Source: Paenibacillus sp. TCA20 (lineage in GTDB: Bacteria; Bacillota; Bacilli; Paenibacillales; Paenibacillaceae). Taken from it: a stretch of 64,000 nt of DNA. The notes under the pieces are model-generated. The model was not told the origin of the DNA, did not search any database, and saw only the letters and a program-made list of their open reading frames with translations. Location of the stretch: contig NZ_BBIW01000001.1 of the NCBI RefSeq assembly GCF_000732325.1, positions 620,001-684,000 on the forward strand, written 5' to 3'. Below are positions 56,637 through 64,000 of this stretch, piece after piece (the stretch's first letter is position 1; each line of letters opens with the position of its first letter). The position numbers were made by a program, and so were the translations under genes.

Positions 56637-58103
56637 TTATAATTTCAAATACTCTTTAATTCCGTCCACAATACTTTTCGCAACTCTGTCCTGGAAATCT
56701 TCGTTGAATAAGGTTGCTTCCTCTGCTTTATTCGATAAGAAACCGACCTCGAGTAGGGCTGCAGGCATATCTGTGTTTCGCAGTACGGACAGATTCGCTG
56801 ATTTTACTTTTCGATCCTTAAGTCCCGTTGCTTTGCTCATATGCTTATGAATAATATCGGCCAGTGCTTTATCTTCACTTTTCTTATAATAAGTCTCGGT
56901 GCCGCTTGCGGAAGGAGATCCCGCCACCGAATTCGCATGCACTGAAATGAAAATATCTGCATTCGCATTATTCGCTATCTTGGCCCGCTCCACAAGCTCC
57001 GGATAAGTATCACCATCTCTAGTCATGATGACTTCGATATTCGGGTTATTCTGGAGCAGAGCTTCAATCTTTAAGCTAAGTGACAAGGTAAAATCTTTTT
57101 CAAGTTTACCTGTGATTCCAACTGCTCCCCCATCATGCGCTCCATGTCCCGCATCCAGAACAACAATTTTTTTGCCTGAACCTGTATTATTACCTGTTCC
57201 CGTACCTGGTGTCTCAGGCAATGGCGTCTCCGGTATTACCGGGTCTGGAAGATTCGTATCGTGATTCAGATCGACGATCAGAAGGCTTGTCCCCTCTTGT
57301 GTTACCTTATATCCGGTAGTCTCGTTCATATCCATTACGATCCGAACGGTTGAAGGATCTGTGCTGAATAGAGCGTATCGAATCTGTGATACCATCGGAT
57401 AATCCGTCACTTGGATGGAGCCCGATGCTTGTGCATTAAGATCGTTACCAAAGTTTGCAGCAAATTCCGTATTCGGAAGATCGACTACAATGCGATCCGG
57501 TCCACTCATAGTAAATACTCGCGGGGTAACCGTGCTGCTAGTTGCTACGAGCAGCCTGTTCTCGCTAAAACTAATCCCGGATATCTGTGCCAGTCCTTGA
57601 TCGATATTCCCCTCTTCGCCCTGACCCGCATTGCCCGATCCTGCTGGAGGCTGACTTCCTCCTCCTGAACCGGTAATTTGCTTCAAGCTTGCTGTCTTCG
57701 TCTGGTTATCCCAGCTCACATGCAGTCCAAACTGTTCTCCAACGAAGCGCAGCGGCACAAGCGTCGTCTTGCTCTTAATGCCAGGTGCATTATCAAGAAC
57801 AACCGACTGGTTGTCCACCAGAGCGTTCTTGTCATTGATGACCATCTTGATGACGGTGCCATTTTGCTGTATTGTGACCGTTCCTGTCTTCTGCTCCCAA
57901 CCGACTGTGTATCCCATTTCTTCAGCGACCATACGGATTGGAATCATAACTGATTTGTTAATGATCTCAATCTTGGAACTGTCTGAACCCCCGAGCTTCT
58001 TATCATTTAGATAGATACTCGCTTGTCCATCCTCCGCATGACTTAAACCAGGAAGCACCCACAACCCTACAAAAAACAACATAAACAGCAAAATCCTCTT
58101 CAA
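56637..58103 (-). CDS. N-acetylmuramoyl-L-alanine amidase with stalk and AMIN domains
   Basis: 488 residues from the TTG at 58103, chosen because an upstream ATG abuts the ribosome site AAGGA; residues below count from that ATG. Signal peptide to about 27; a copper amine oxidase-like stalk domain (30-147) of the type common in Paenibacillus; a G/Q-rich linker; an AMIN domain (175-285) that targets the enzyme to peptidoglycan; a proline/glycine linker; and Amidase_3 (316-492). Zinc ligands are H324 (DAGHG), E339 (EKDF) and H393 (SVHAN), with the catalytic glutamate in LLEVGFLSN. It cleaves the amide between MurNAc and the stem peptide outside the cell. Confidence 0.93.
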   Translation of the reverse strand: MKRILLFMLFFVGLWVLPGLSHAEDGQASIYLNDKKLGGSDSSKIEIINKSVMIPIRMVAEEMGYTVGWEQKTGTVTIQQNGTVIKMVINDKNALVDNQSVVLDNAPGIKSKTTLVPLRFVGEQFGLHVSWDNQTKTASLKQITGSGGGSQPPAGSGNAGQGEEGNIDQGLAQISGISFSENRLLVATSSTVTPRVFTMSGPDRIVVDLPNTEFAANFGNDLNAQASGSIQVTDYPMVSQIRYALFSTDPSTVRIVMDMNETTGYKVTQEGTSLLIVDLNHDTNLPDPVIPETPLPETPGTGTGNNTGSGKKIVVLDAGHGAHDGGAVGITGKLEKDFTLSLSLKIEALLQNNPNIEVIMTRDGDTYPELVERAKIANNANADIFISVHANSVAGSPSASGTETYYKKSEDKALADIIHKHMSKATGLKDRKVKSANLSVLRNTDMPAALLEVGFLSNKAEEATLFNEDFQDRVAKSIVDGIKEYLKL

Positions 58104-58260
58104 ACTCTCACACATCCTTTTGGTCGTCTTGTAATATCACCAGCATCCTGCACCTTTTACATCATCTACTATTAAAAACGCGATTTAGCATAATTTGTTG
58201 CATGATCCGTTCTTTATTTTTCGAAGTTTAGAAAGACGAAGTAAATACTACATTTATCGG

Positions 58261-58683
58261 TTAAATACCGGCATTTGTGAAGAGACGATAGATTCCATAA
58301 CCGATCGATCCGCCTATGACGTTTAAGAACAGATCATCAACGTCCCCTGTTCCAACTCTGAGCAGCATCTGGGCGGTCTCCAGCACGATAATAAGTGCAG
58401 TAAATAATAATAGAAATTTGATGAAGCTCCACCTGCTCGGAAAGGCAGCGGGGATTAAATATCCAAAAGGAATGAACACGGCGACATTGCCGACTAAATT
58501 AATAAGTGTGTCTAATAGATTACGTGCTGACACATTCGCCAAATATTTCGATATGGTATGAAAAGGGACCATATTATAGCGATAATCGATATGGACCGAG
58601 CGATTAAAGCCTGCAAACATGAAGTATAGAAGCAGCAAACTGTATGTTATAAGAAGAATACGTACCATGGTTGTCCGTTGCAC
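58261..58683 (-). CDS. VanZ-like membrane protein
   Basis: 140 residues from the GTG at 58683, GAGGTG 7 bases upstream; the longer frame has no site. Four helices with NLVGNVAVFIPFGYLIP and GTGDVDDLFLNVIGGSIGY, the VanZ signature. VanZ-type proteins are linked to low-level teicoplanin resistance; most genomic copies have no proven role. Confidence 0.85.
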   Translation of the reverse strand: MQRTTMVRILLITYSLLLLYFMFAGFNRSVHIDYRYNMVPFHTISKYLANVSARNLLDTLINLVGNVAVFIPFGYLIPAAFPSRWSFIKFLLLFTALIIVLETAQMLLRVGTGDVDDLFLNVIGGSIGYGIYRLFTNAGI

Positions 58684-58925
58684 GATGCCGCACCTCTTGA
58701 CAGTATAAGATTTAACGACAACATTCCCGAAAAATACTGAATTTCCCTGCCTATGTTCTATCATAGACGAATTACAATATTTTGCCAATTGGTTCAGGTC
58801 ATTTTTTCAATCGAATTTCGAGAAATTTAGACATGAAACAAATACATGTATCATTTCTCGTCATCAACACCATATTAAAACACGATTGAGAAAAGATATG
58901 TGACACAGAGGAGGAAGCTTCTTAA

Positions 58926-60368
58926 ATGAGCAGTTGCAAAGAGAGCGCAAACGATCAAGTCAAGAGCGGGCAAAACCTCAAATGGTGGCAGCTGTCTCTG
59001 CTTGGAGTGGCTTGTACCATTGGTACGGGATATTTTCTCGGCTCCGCACTTGCCATTGAAATCGGAGGTCCTTCAGTTCTCCTGACTTTTCTGCTGGCCG
59101 CTGCAGGTACATACTGTGTATTCGATGTGCTCGCACAAATGACTGCCAAGTCCCCGGAACAGGGGTCTTTCCGATCTTATGCCAAAAAAGCCTACGGGCG
59201 CTGGGCAGGATTTAGCAGCGGCTGGGCTTATTGGTGCTCCGAGCTGCTCATTATGGGCAGTCAGTTGACTGCACTCTCCCTGTTCTCCCGTTTCTGGTTT
59301 CCTCAAATTCCGGTATGGATGTTCGCTGCTGGATTCGCGATATTGGGTCTGATTGTAGTGATCATTGGTAACAAGCTGTTTGATCCACTGGAAAGTGTAG
59401 CAGCCGTTATCAAAATCGCGGCGATCCTCATGTTCATCGTGCTGGGATCTGCAGCCTTATTTGGGTGGCTGTCGGGGGGCATAGAACCGCAAATGCCGGT
59501 ATCTGCCCTGGATTTATTCCCTAACGGTTTGACGGGCGCATGGGCAGCACTTCTATTTTCATTCTATGCTTTTGGCGGAATTGAGGTCATGGGGCTCATG
59601 GCCCTCCGATTACAGGAGCCTAAGGAAGCGCAAAAAGCCGGCAGAACGATGATCCTTCTGCTGGGGGTCATATACATGATCTCCTTGTTCCTAGTCGTAT
59701 CCATCGCGCCTTGGCGCGGATTTGGTACAAAGGAAAGTCCTTTTATCCAAGCTCTGAACACATATAATCTTCCTTATGTACCGCATATCATGAATGGAGT
59801 TCTGATTGTTGCTGGATTCTCTACGATGGTTGCGTCCTTATATGCGGTAACGACCATGCTGATCACGCTTGCACAAGACAAAGACGCCCCTCCTCTTTTT
59901 GCCAAAAAGGTGAAGAAGCGTTTCCCGGTTTACTCCTTTGGAATGACTGCAGCGGCACTATGTGCATCCATCGTTCTGGCACTGCTGCTTCCAGGCACAC
60001 TGTACGAATATGTTACGACGGCCGCTGGCCTGATGCTTTTATTCAATTGGACTTTTATCTTGATCACCGCAGGTAAGCTTCTAAAGCTTACTGCATTTGG
60101 ACAGATCAAGAGATACGGCTCCATCCTTCTTATCCTGCTAGCTATAACAGGAACACTGTTCCACAGCACGAGTCGGCCTGGTTTCTGGATCAGCTTCTTG
60201 TTCATCGCGTGTATTGGGTTGATTACTTGGTTTATGCACAGCAAGATCTGGAGTAAGGAAGGAAAAAGGAATCAGACACATAAGACGGATAAGCATCTTA
60301 TTGAACAGCTAAAGAAAGATCGGCATCGCTTCCCTGCCCGTGTCAGAAAAGCAAAGCACAATAAATAA
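58926..60368 (+). CDS. APC-superfamily amino acid permease
   Basis: 480 residues, twelve helices. The start LKWWQLSLLGVACTIGTGYFLG is the GxG-containing first helix of APC carriers, and the seventh-helix region is LFSFYAFGGIEVMGLMAL. The C-terminal tail is long and basic. GGAGG lies 11 bases before the ATG. Substrate not assignable. Confidence 0.9.
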   Translation: MSSCKESANDQVKSGQNLKWWQLSLLGVACTIGTGYFLGSALAIEIGGPSVLLTFLLAAAGTYCVFDVLAQMTAKSPEQGSFRSYAKKAYGRWAGFSSGWAYWCSELLIMGSQLTALSLFSRFWFPQIPVWMFAAGFAILGLIVVIIGNKLFDPLESVAAVIKIAAILMFIVLGSAALFGWLSGGIEPQMPVSALDLFPNGLTGAWAALLFSFYAFGGIEVMGLMALRLQEPKEAQKAGRTMILLLGVIYMISLFLVVSIAPWRGFGTKESPFIQALNTYNLPYVPHIMNGVLIVAGFSTMVASLYAVTTMLITLAQDKDAPPLFAKKVKKRFPVYSFGMTAAALCASIVLALLLPGTLYEYVTTAAGLMLLFNWTFILITAGKLLKLTAFGQIKRYGSILLILLAITGTLFHSTSRPGFWISFLFIACIGLITWFMHSKIWSKEGKRNQTHKTDKHLIEQLKKDRHRFPARVRKAKHNK

Positions 60369-60392
60369 AAATCGATCAGATTTAGTCGTCAG

Positions 60393-60881
60393 TCAATCAC
60401 GAACGACTCTATGCTTCAGATAGAACATCAAGGCTGCCCGGTCGATATCCGAAAACTGAAGAGGATTCTGCTCCATCATGGAGGCTATATGCTTTACGTT
60501 GACCCAGGCCGGGTTCAGCGATTCATCTCCTGCTTCGAGGAGTTTTCCTTCCGCTTTGCATATAAAATACATTCCTATCGAATCAATAGGGCCCTTTGTT
60601 GTTTGATGAGCACAGAAGGGCTCAACAACCTCTACTTCAAAGTCAGGGTTAATACCGGTCGTGTCGATTCGCTTGGAAGCGCCCTCAATGCGAGTCACCT
60701 TAAGTCCTGTCTCCTCTTCCACTTCTCTGATCAGCGCTTGATATATCGGTTCGTACAGCTCGATTCTGCCTCCAGGGAGTTCAAGACATTCCTGCCCCGG
60801 TTTGTTCCGGCTCTGAATAACAAGCTCAGTTCCTTGCTTGCTGTCCCGCTCAACAAAAGCTCTTGCGTTGACGTAGAACAT
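60393..60881 (-). CDS. Nudix hydrolase
   Basis: 162 residues from the ATG at 60881 (GGAGG 6 bases upstream). The Nudix box is GGRIELYEPIYQALIREVEEETGL, matching GX5EX7REUXEEXGU with the metal-binding REVEEETG. The reaction is hydrolysis of a nucleoside diphosphate linked to another group; substrate unknown. Converges with the permease gene. Confidence 0.9.
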   Translation of the reverse strand: MFYVNARAFVERDSKQGTELVIQSRNKPGQECLELPGGRIELYEPIYQALIREVEEETGLKVTRIEGASKRIDTTGINPDFEVEVVEPFCAHQTTKGPIDSIGMYFICKAEGKLLEAGDESLNPAWVNVKHIASMMEQNPLQFSDIDRAALMFYLKHRVVRD

Positions 60882-60905
60882 AGTCATCCTCCTTCTCGAG
60901 ATAAT

Positions 60906-61334
60906 CTAATCATCCAGCTTCCACAGCTTAGAATCTTCATTCTGTATAAATACCGCATTCTTCTGCTTGATGGCTTGCTCATACAAGCCCGTCTCAAAGT
61001 CCCCGGCTGAACGTGGCAGCTCGATATAACGTATTGCTGTGTTATTACGGACAAAGACGAGTAGTGTCATGGAGTCTAAATATTGAATACCATCAGGCAC
61101 TTCATCCATATTACGAACATCAATTGACAAAGGATCTAGATAAGGACCGAATATGTACAGCTCTTCCCAAGAAAATGGGGTTAGTTCTTCTAATTCAATG
61201 CGATCTCCGGCTTGAGCTTCGGTTAGCTTGCTCACCATTGCAGCATCGTCGAACGGACGCGGGCGATCAATCCAATCCCATAAGAACAGGAATAAGGTTA
61301 CCAACAATAATAACATATATATCCACTTTTTCAT
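60906..61334 (-). CDS. Single-helix anchored protein of unknown function
   Basis: 142 residues. One strong N-terminal helix (4-22, no lipobox cysteine), then an extracytoplasmic domain with the notable segment LTPFSWEELYIFGPYL. That W-E-E-Y-I-F-G-P-Y motif occurs in a family of uncharacterised Firmicutes membrane proteins, as far as I can tell from recognition. GGGGAG lies 9 bases before the ATG. It precedes the Nudix gene by 18 bases, so the two may be cotranscribed. Confidence 0.7.
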   Translation of the reverse strand: MKKWIYMLLLLVTLFLFLWDWIDRPRPFDDAAMVSKLTEAQAGDRIELEELTPFSWEELYIFGPYLDPLSIDVRNMDEVPDGIQYLDSMTLLVFVRNNTAIRYIELPRSAGDFETGLYEQAIKQKNAVFIQNEDSKLWKLDD

Positions 61335-61486
61335 GTAATGGTTCTCCCCTTGTATGTAAATTTTTTAGTAAAAACGCAAACACACCTGCTGTCATGTTGT
61401 AATGAAATAGAGTTTGCTCATAAGACTTGTGTAACCTGAAATAAATAGCAATAATGATTTTTCACGTGAAAGAAAATACAAAAAAA

Positions 61487-61510
61487 GACGGATCCTTGTT
61501 CGGATCCATC
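61487..61510 (-). terminator. Terminator of the HAD hydrolase gene
   Basis: GATGGATCC/GGATCCGTC, 9-bp stem with one wobble-type mismatch; minus strand T7 follows. Confidence 0.85.
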
Positions 61511-61540
61511 TTCTGCTCACTTCAACATAATAAGGTTAGA

Positions 61541-62323
61541 TTAAAGCAACCCTGCATGCTCCAGGCCTCTGCGAATGCCCTTCTCGTCTACCGAGCTTGT
61601 CACATGGTTCGCATAGGATTTAACCTCATCATTCGCATTTCCCATAGCAATCCCAAGTCCGACATAAGACAGCATTTCCACATCATTCAAGCCATCGCCA
61701 AAAGCAACAACCTCATCCTTGGATCGTCCGATATGCTTAAGGACCGCCTCAATTCCCTTAGCCTTTGAGCCACCTGCCGGAATAACATCCATTGCATACT
61801 TATGCCATCTAACAAAATGAAGATCGTCATAACCCGCTTCCTTCGCCGTGTACAGATGCTCTTCATGCTCCTGGCAGTACAGGAGTGCTTGGTAGATTGG
61901 AGCTTCCTTCCAGTAACCCGTCTTGTAACCCGGTACTTCAACTTGAAGCGTTTGGAAGGACGCCGCTATGAACTCGTGAAGCTCCATATTGGAGAATCCA
62001 GCCTCAGCTCCCTGCATGACAATGGGATGATTGTACGACAGAGCGCTGTTCTCCAATCTCTCAAGTGTGTTCGTGTGTATAGGATGCGAATATATCATCT
62101 CGCCTTTATAGACAACATAAGAACCATTAAGACTTATGAAAGAATCAATACCCAGCTGGGACATGTATTTTGTAAAATAATACGGTGCTCTTCCGGTAGC
62201 AATAAAGACGTCAGTCCCTTTTGCCTTCAATTCGTTGATCGCCTCGATCGTATCTTGTGGAATTACTTTCTCATCATTGACTAATGTTCCATCGATATCA
62301 AAAAATACTACTCTATAGGTCAT
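61541..62323 (-). CDS. HAD-superfamily hydrolase, Cof-type (class IIB)
   Basis: 260 residues from the ATG at 62323, GGAGG 11 bases upstream. HAD motif I VFFDIDGTLV, motif II FIATGRAP, motif III with the lysine in GGSKAKGIEAVLKH, and motif IV AFGDGLNDVEML. The cap domain fits Cof/YidA-type sugar phosphate or flavin phosphatases. Substrate unknown. Confidence 0.92.
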   Translation of the reverse strand: MTYRVVFFDIDGTLVNDEKVIPQDTIEAINELKAKGTDVFIATGRAPYYFTKYMSQLGIDSFISLNGSYVVYKGEMIYSHPIHTNTLERLENSALSYNHPIVMQGAEAGFSNMELHEFIAASFQTLQVEVPGYKTGYWKEAPIYQALLYCQEHEEHLYTAKEAGYDDLHFVRWHKYAMDVIPAGGSKAKGIEAVLKHIGRSKDEVVAFGDGLNDVEMLSYVGLGIAMGNANDEVKSYANHVTSSVDEKGIRRGLEHAGLL

Positions 62324-62415
62324 GGTTGTAACATCCTCCATCGCTGCTGTGTTGTTGTGTGTGTTAAGTACAATTTTCGCTTGTTATCGCGAGGTGCAAG
62401 GCAAATGCAGCATGT

Positions 62416-63063
62416 TTATTTTCTCCCGTAATCAGCCTTGATTTCTCCCCATGCTTTGGTTTCCCACTTTAATATTTTATTATTGTAAGTATGGGTGGCA
62501 AGCCATTTCTCTGCCCGATCAATCATATCCCAAATCTGCTGGGTGGAAGCATCCCGCTTCAAGGTCGTTGCCGCCTTCTTCTGTCTGACCCACTTCATTG
62601 CATTCACAGAATCACTGTAAATGGTCTTGCTGCTGCCCTGCTGCTGTAAATACGCCAGAGCATGTACAATGGCGAGGAACTCTCCAATATTATTGGTCCC
62701 ATTCGGAATAGGCCCCACACTAAACAAGACATCTCCTGTCCGGGTGTCTACACCCTTATACTCCATCGGTCCGGGATTGCCTCTTGTTCCTACGTCCACA
62801 GAAATACTATCGTAATCGATTTCAGAGGCAGATATCGAAGCGGATGCTCCCTTATGGAAGCCACTGCCTTGAGATTTGCCTGCGGTGTTTCCCCATATGC
62901 CTTTCCATCCGCTGGCATAAGCTTTTTCAGCCTCTGCTCTGGATTCAAAAGCTTTATATTTTGCACCGGTCACTCCGTTCACCTGCTGCTGGCATGCTGG
63001 CCAGCTGGTATAGATCCCGGGTGTTTTTCCTTCCCATACCACATAATACTTTTGCTTCGCCAT
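62416..63063 (-). CDS. rnhA: Ribonuclease HI with viroplasmin-type N-terminal domain
   Basis: 215 residues from the ATG at 63063 (GGAGGG 4 bases upstream). The N-terminal hybrid-binding domain (KYYVVWEGKTPGIYTSWPAC, then AFESRAEAEKAY) is the caulimovirus viroplasmin type known from Bacillus halodurans RNase HI. The catalytic part has ISVDVGTRGNPG, IGEFLAIVHAL, YSDSVNAMKWV and a C-terminal ADYGRK, giving the D-E-D-D active site. It cleaves RNA in RNA-DNA hybrids. Confidence 0.93.
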   Translation of the reverse strand: MAKQKYYVVWEGKTPGIYTSWPACQQQVNGVTGAKYKAFESRAEAEKAYASGWKGIWGNTAGKSQGSGFHKGASASISASEIDYDSISVDVGTRGNPGPMEYKGVDTRTGDVLFSVGPIPNGTNNIGEFLAIVHALAYLQQQGSSKTIYSDSVNAMKWVRQKKAATTLKRDASTQQIWDMIDRAEKWLATHTYNNKILKWETKAWGEIKADYGRK

Positions 63064-63136
63064 ATTTCCCTCCATATGATTCCCTAACGCGCGTTATTAT
63101 CTACAATACCTTCTTACGGCCCTGGATGCAAAAAAG

Positions 63137-63172
63137 AACACCTAAGTTCCAGAAGTTATTGAACTCAAGTGT
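63137..63172 (-). terminator. Terminator of the methyltransferase gene
   Basis: ACACTTGAGTTC pairs with GAACTTAGGTGT (two mismatches), followed by TTTTTTG on the minus strand. Confidence 0.75.
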
Positions 63173-63186
63173 CCTTATATAACCTA

Positions 63187-63876
63187 TCACCTAGATAATT
63201 TAAGCATTTGGTTCGCTCCACGCTGAAATTCGTAAGATACATTAACTAGCTCACTCGCCCATCCTTCTCTATCTACATATGAAAGGACTTCATCTAGTAA
63301 TGGATATCTCCTTCCATCCAGCTGAATAATGGGATAAATCCGAATTTCCTCTTCAGCCACTCTCATCATCTCTTGTAATGTATCTAGATGAAATTGAAGA
63401 GACAAACGCTCACCATACATGAACAAAAAATGTGCACTTAATATCAGATCAAACTGCTTATCTTGAAAGGGTAACTGAGGAAGTGCCGCCTCTATGTAAT
63501 TCTCTGGATTTGCTCGCCTATCTGTTGTACTTAAGTCAAGAGCATGGGTTCGATGGTCTAAGAGATCGGCCAAATTAGAAAAATAATTCCATTTGTACTG
63601 ATCCTGAGCCTTAGACATTTGCTCCATCGCATGTTTGATATCTTCTTTGCCTTTGGCATACAGGATATCCCATGAATAAGCATAGGCAATGTCCACGGAT
63701 TTCGCCTTACCTCCACGTTGATTGGCAACAGCCGTAAAGGAACAAGCTCCGCCTGGACAATCCAAAATACGCTTTGATACAATGTCATCGTTAGAAATTT
63801 GAAACATGTGTTCATATTCTTCATATGAACGCCCAATAAATATAATACGATTCAAGTCTAGGCCACTGTTCTTCAT
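63187..63876 (-). CDS. SAM-dependent methyltransferase-like protein
   Basis: 229 residues. Motif I is ILDCPGGACSFTAVANQ, degenerate from the usual GxGxG (PGGACS), and FDLILSAHFLFMYGE fits motif IV. The fold is class I methyltransferase; the substrate is unknown, and the altered glycine loop leaves activity unproven. Seven bases after the stop of the next (truncated) gene, so probably coexpressed with it. Confidence 0.7.
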   Translation of the reverse strand: MKNSGLDLNRIIFIGRSYEEYEHMFQISNDDIVSKRILDCPGGACSFTAVANQRGGKAKSVDIAYAYSWDILYAKGKEDIKHAMEQMSKAQDQYKWNYFSNLADLLDHRTHALDLSTTDRRANPENYIEAALPQLPFQDKQFDLILSAHFLFMYGERLSLQFHLDTLQEMMRVAEEEIRIYPIIQLDGRRYPLLDEVLSYVDREGWASELVNVSYEFQRGANQMLKLSR

Positions 63877-63883
63877 ACTTCGC

Positions 63884-64000
63884 TCAGCTCACGATATGTT
63901 TGATGCCATTGGCAGTATTAATATCTTTCAACTCAGGAACAACAAATTCAGGTACAACCCAATGCCGCTCTAATTCATTCAGCGGAATCCATTTATACAC
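63884..64000 (-). CDS. C-terminal end of a probable Nudix hydrolase, truncated by the window
   Basis: The last 38 codons of a gene that begins beyond 64000: it reads YKWIPLNELERHWVVPEFV and ends in GIKHIVS. The ending resembles the C-terminus of Nudix/ADP-ribose pyrophosphatase-type proteins. The Nudix box itself is outside, so the assignment is tentative. Confidence 0.5.
   Translation of the reverse strand: MYKWIPLNELERHWVVPEFVVPELKDINTANGIKHIVS

Overview
The window looks like an ordinary chromosomal stretch of a spore-forming, low-to-moderate-GC Gram-positive bacterium, most likely a Paenibacillus or close relative. The reasons are: strong GGAGG-type ribosome binding sites; a T-box in front of ilvB; an infC-rpmI-rplT operon whose infC starts with ATT behind an attenuator leader; a NupNOPQ-type nucleoside ABC system; CcpA-like cre sites; a PAS histidine kinase of the sporulation-kinase type; an ytqA-ytqB pair; an lpl-type sugar permease set without its own ATPase; and a stalk-domain/AMIN/amidase cell wall hydrolase. 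I saw no phage, insertion sequence, integrase or CRISPR array. Genus assignment is inference.

Layout. 0-4 kb: an ABC-F protein behind a long attenuator leader, an SGNH hydrolase and a tRNA-Pro/tRNA-Gly pair. 4-15 kb: a membrane EAL protein with a decayed GGDEF domain, an HMGL-like aldolase, a moxR-DUF58-DUF4129 operon, pepA, a PAS histidine kinase and a small CxxC protein. 15-22 kb: a peroxiredoxin with a Fur/PerR-like box, and branched-chain amino acid genes (T-box-ilvB-ilvN-ilvC, then leuB) interrupted by an opposed aldo/keto reductase. 22-31 kb: an acetyltransferase, a glycine-rich protein, the nupN-O-P-Q operon, rplT-rpmI-infC and a membrane glycosyltransferase. 31-39 kb (mostly plus strand): a PAP2 phosphatase with a diacylglycerol glucosyltransferase-like enzyme, trmB, ytqA-ytqB, manA, a lipase-like hydrolase and a bstA-like DinB protein. 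39-46 kb: odhAB and an ABC exporter. 46-52 kb: an oxidoreductase, a cysteine hydrolase, a three-gene accessory operon, a solitary MurG and a MalY-type lyase. 52-56 kb: a cre-controlled sugar uptake operon. 56-64 kb: an amidase, a VanZ-like protein, an amino acid permease, Nudix, HAD and RNase HI proteins, a methyltransferase and a truncated Nudix-like gene at the edge.

The protein-coding content is mostly recognisable housekeeping. The parts most worth a second look are RNA and operator structures between genes: the ABC-F attenuator with competing stems, twin dyad repeats in the peroxiredoxin leader, the leader of the PAS kinase with a Spo0A-like box and a dyad over its -10, a long leader before the glycosyltransferase, a hairpin at the start of the ABC exporter, a 15-bp inverted repeat after the EAL gene, and an ilvN-ilvC stem-loop. 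I found no convincing wholly new multi-gene system.
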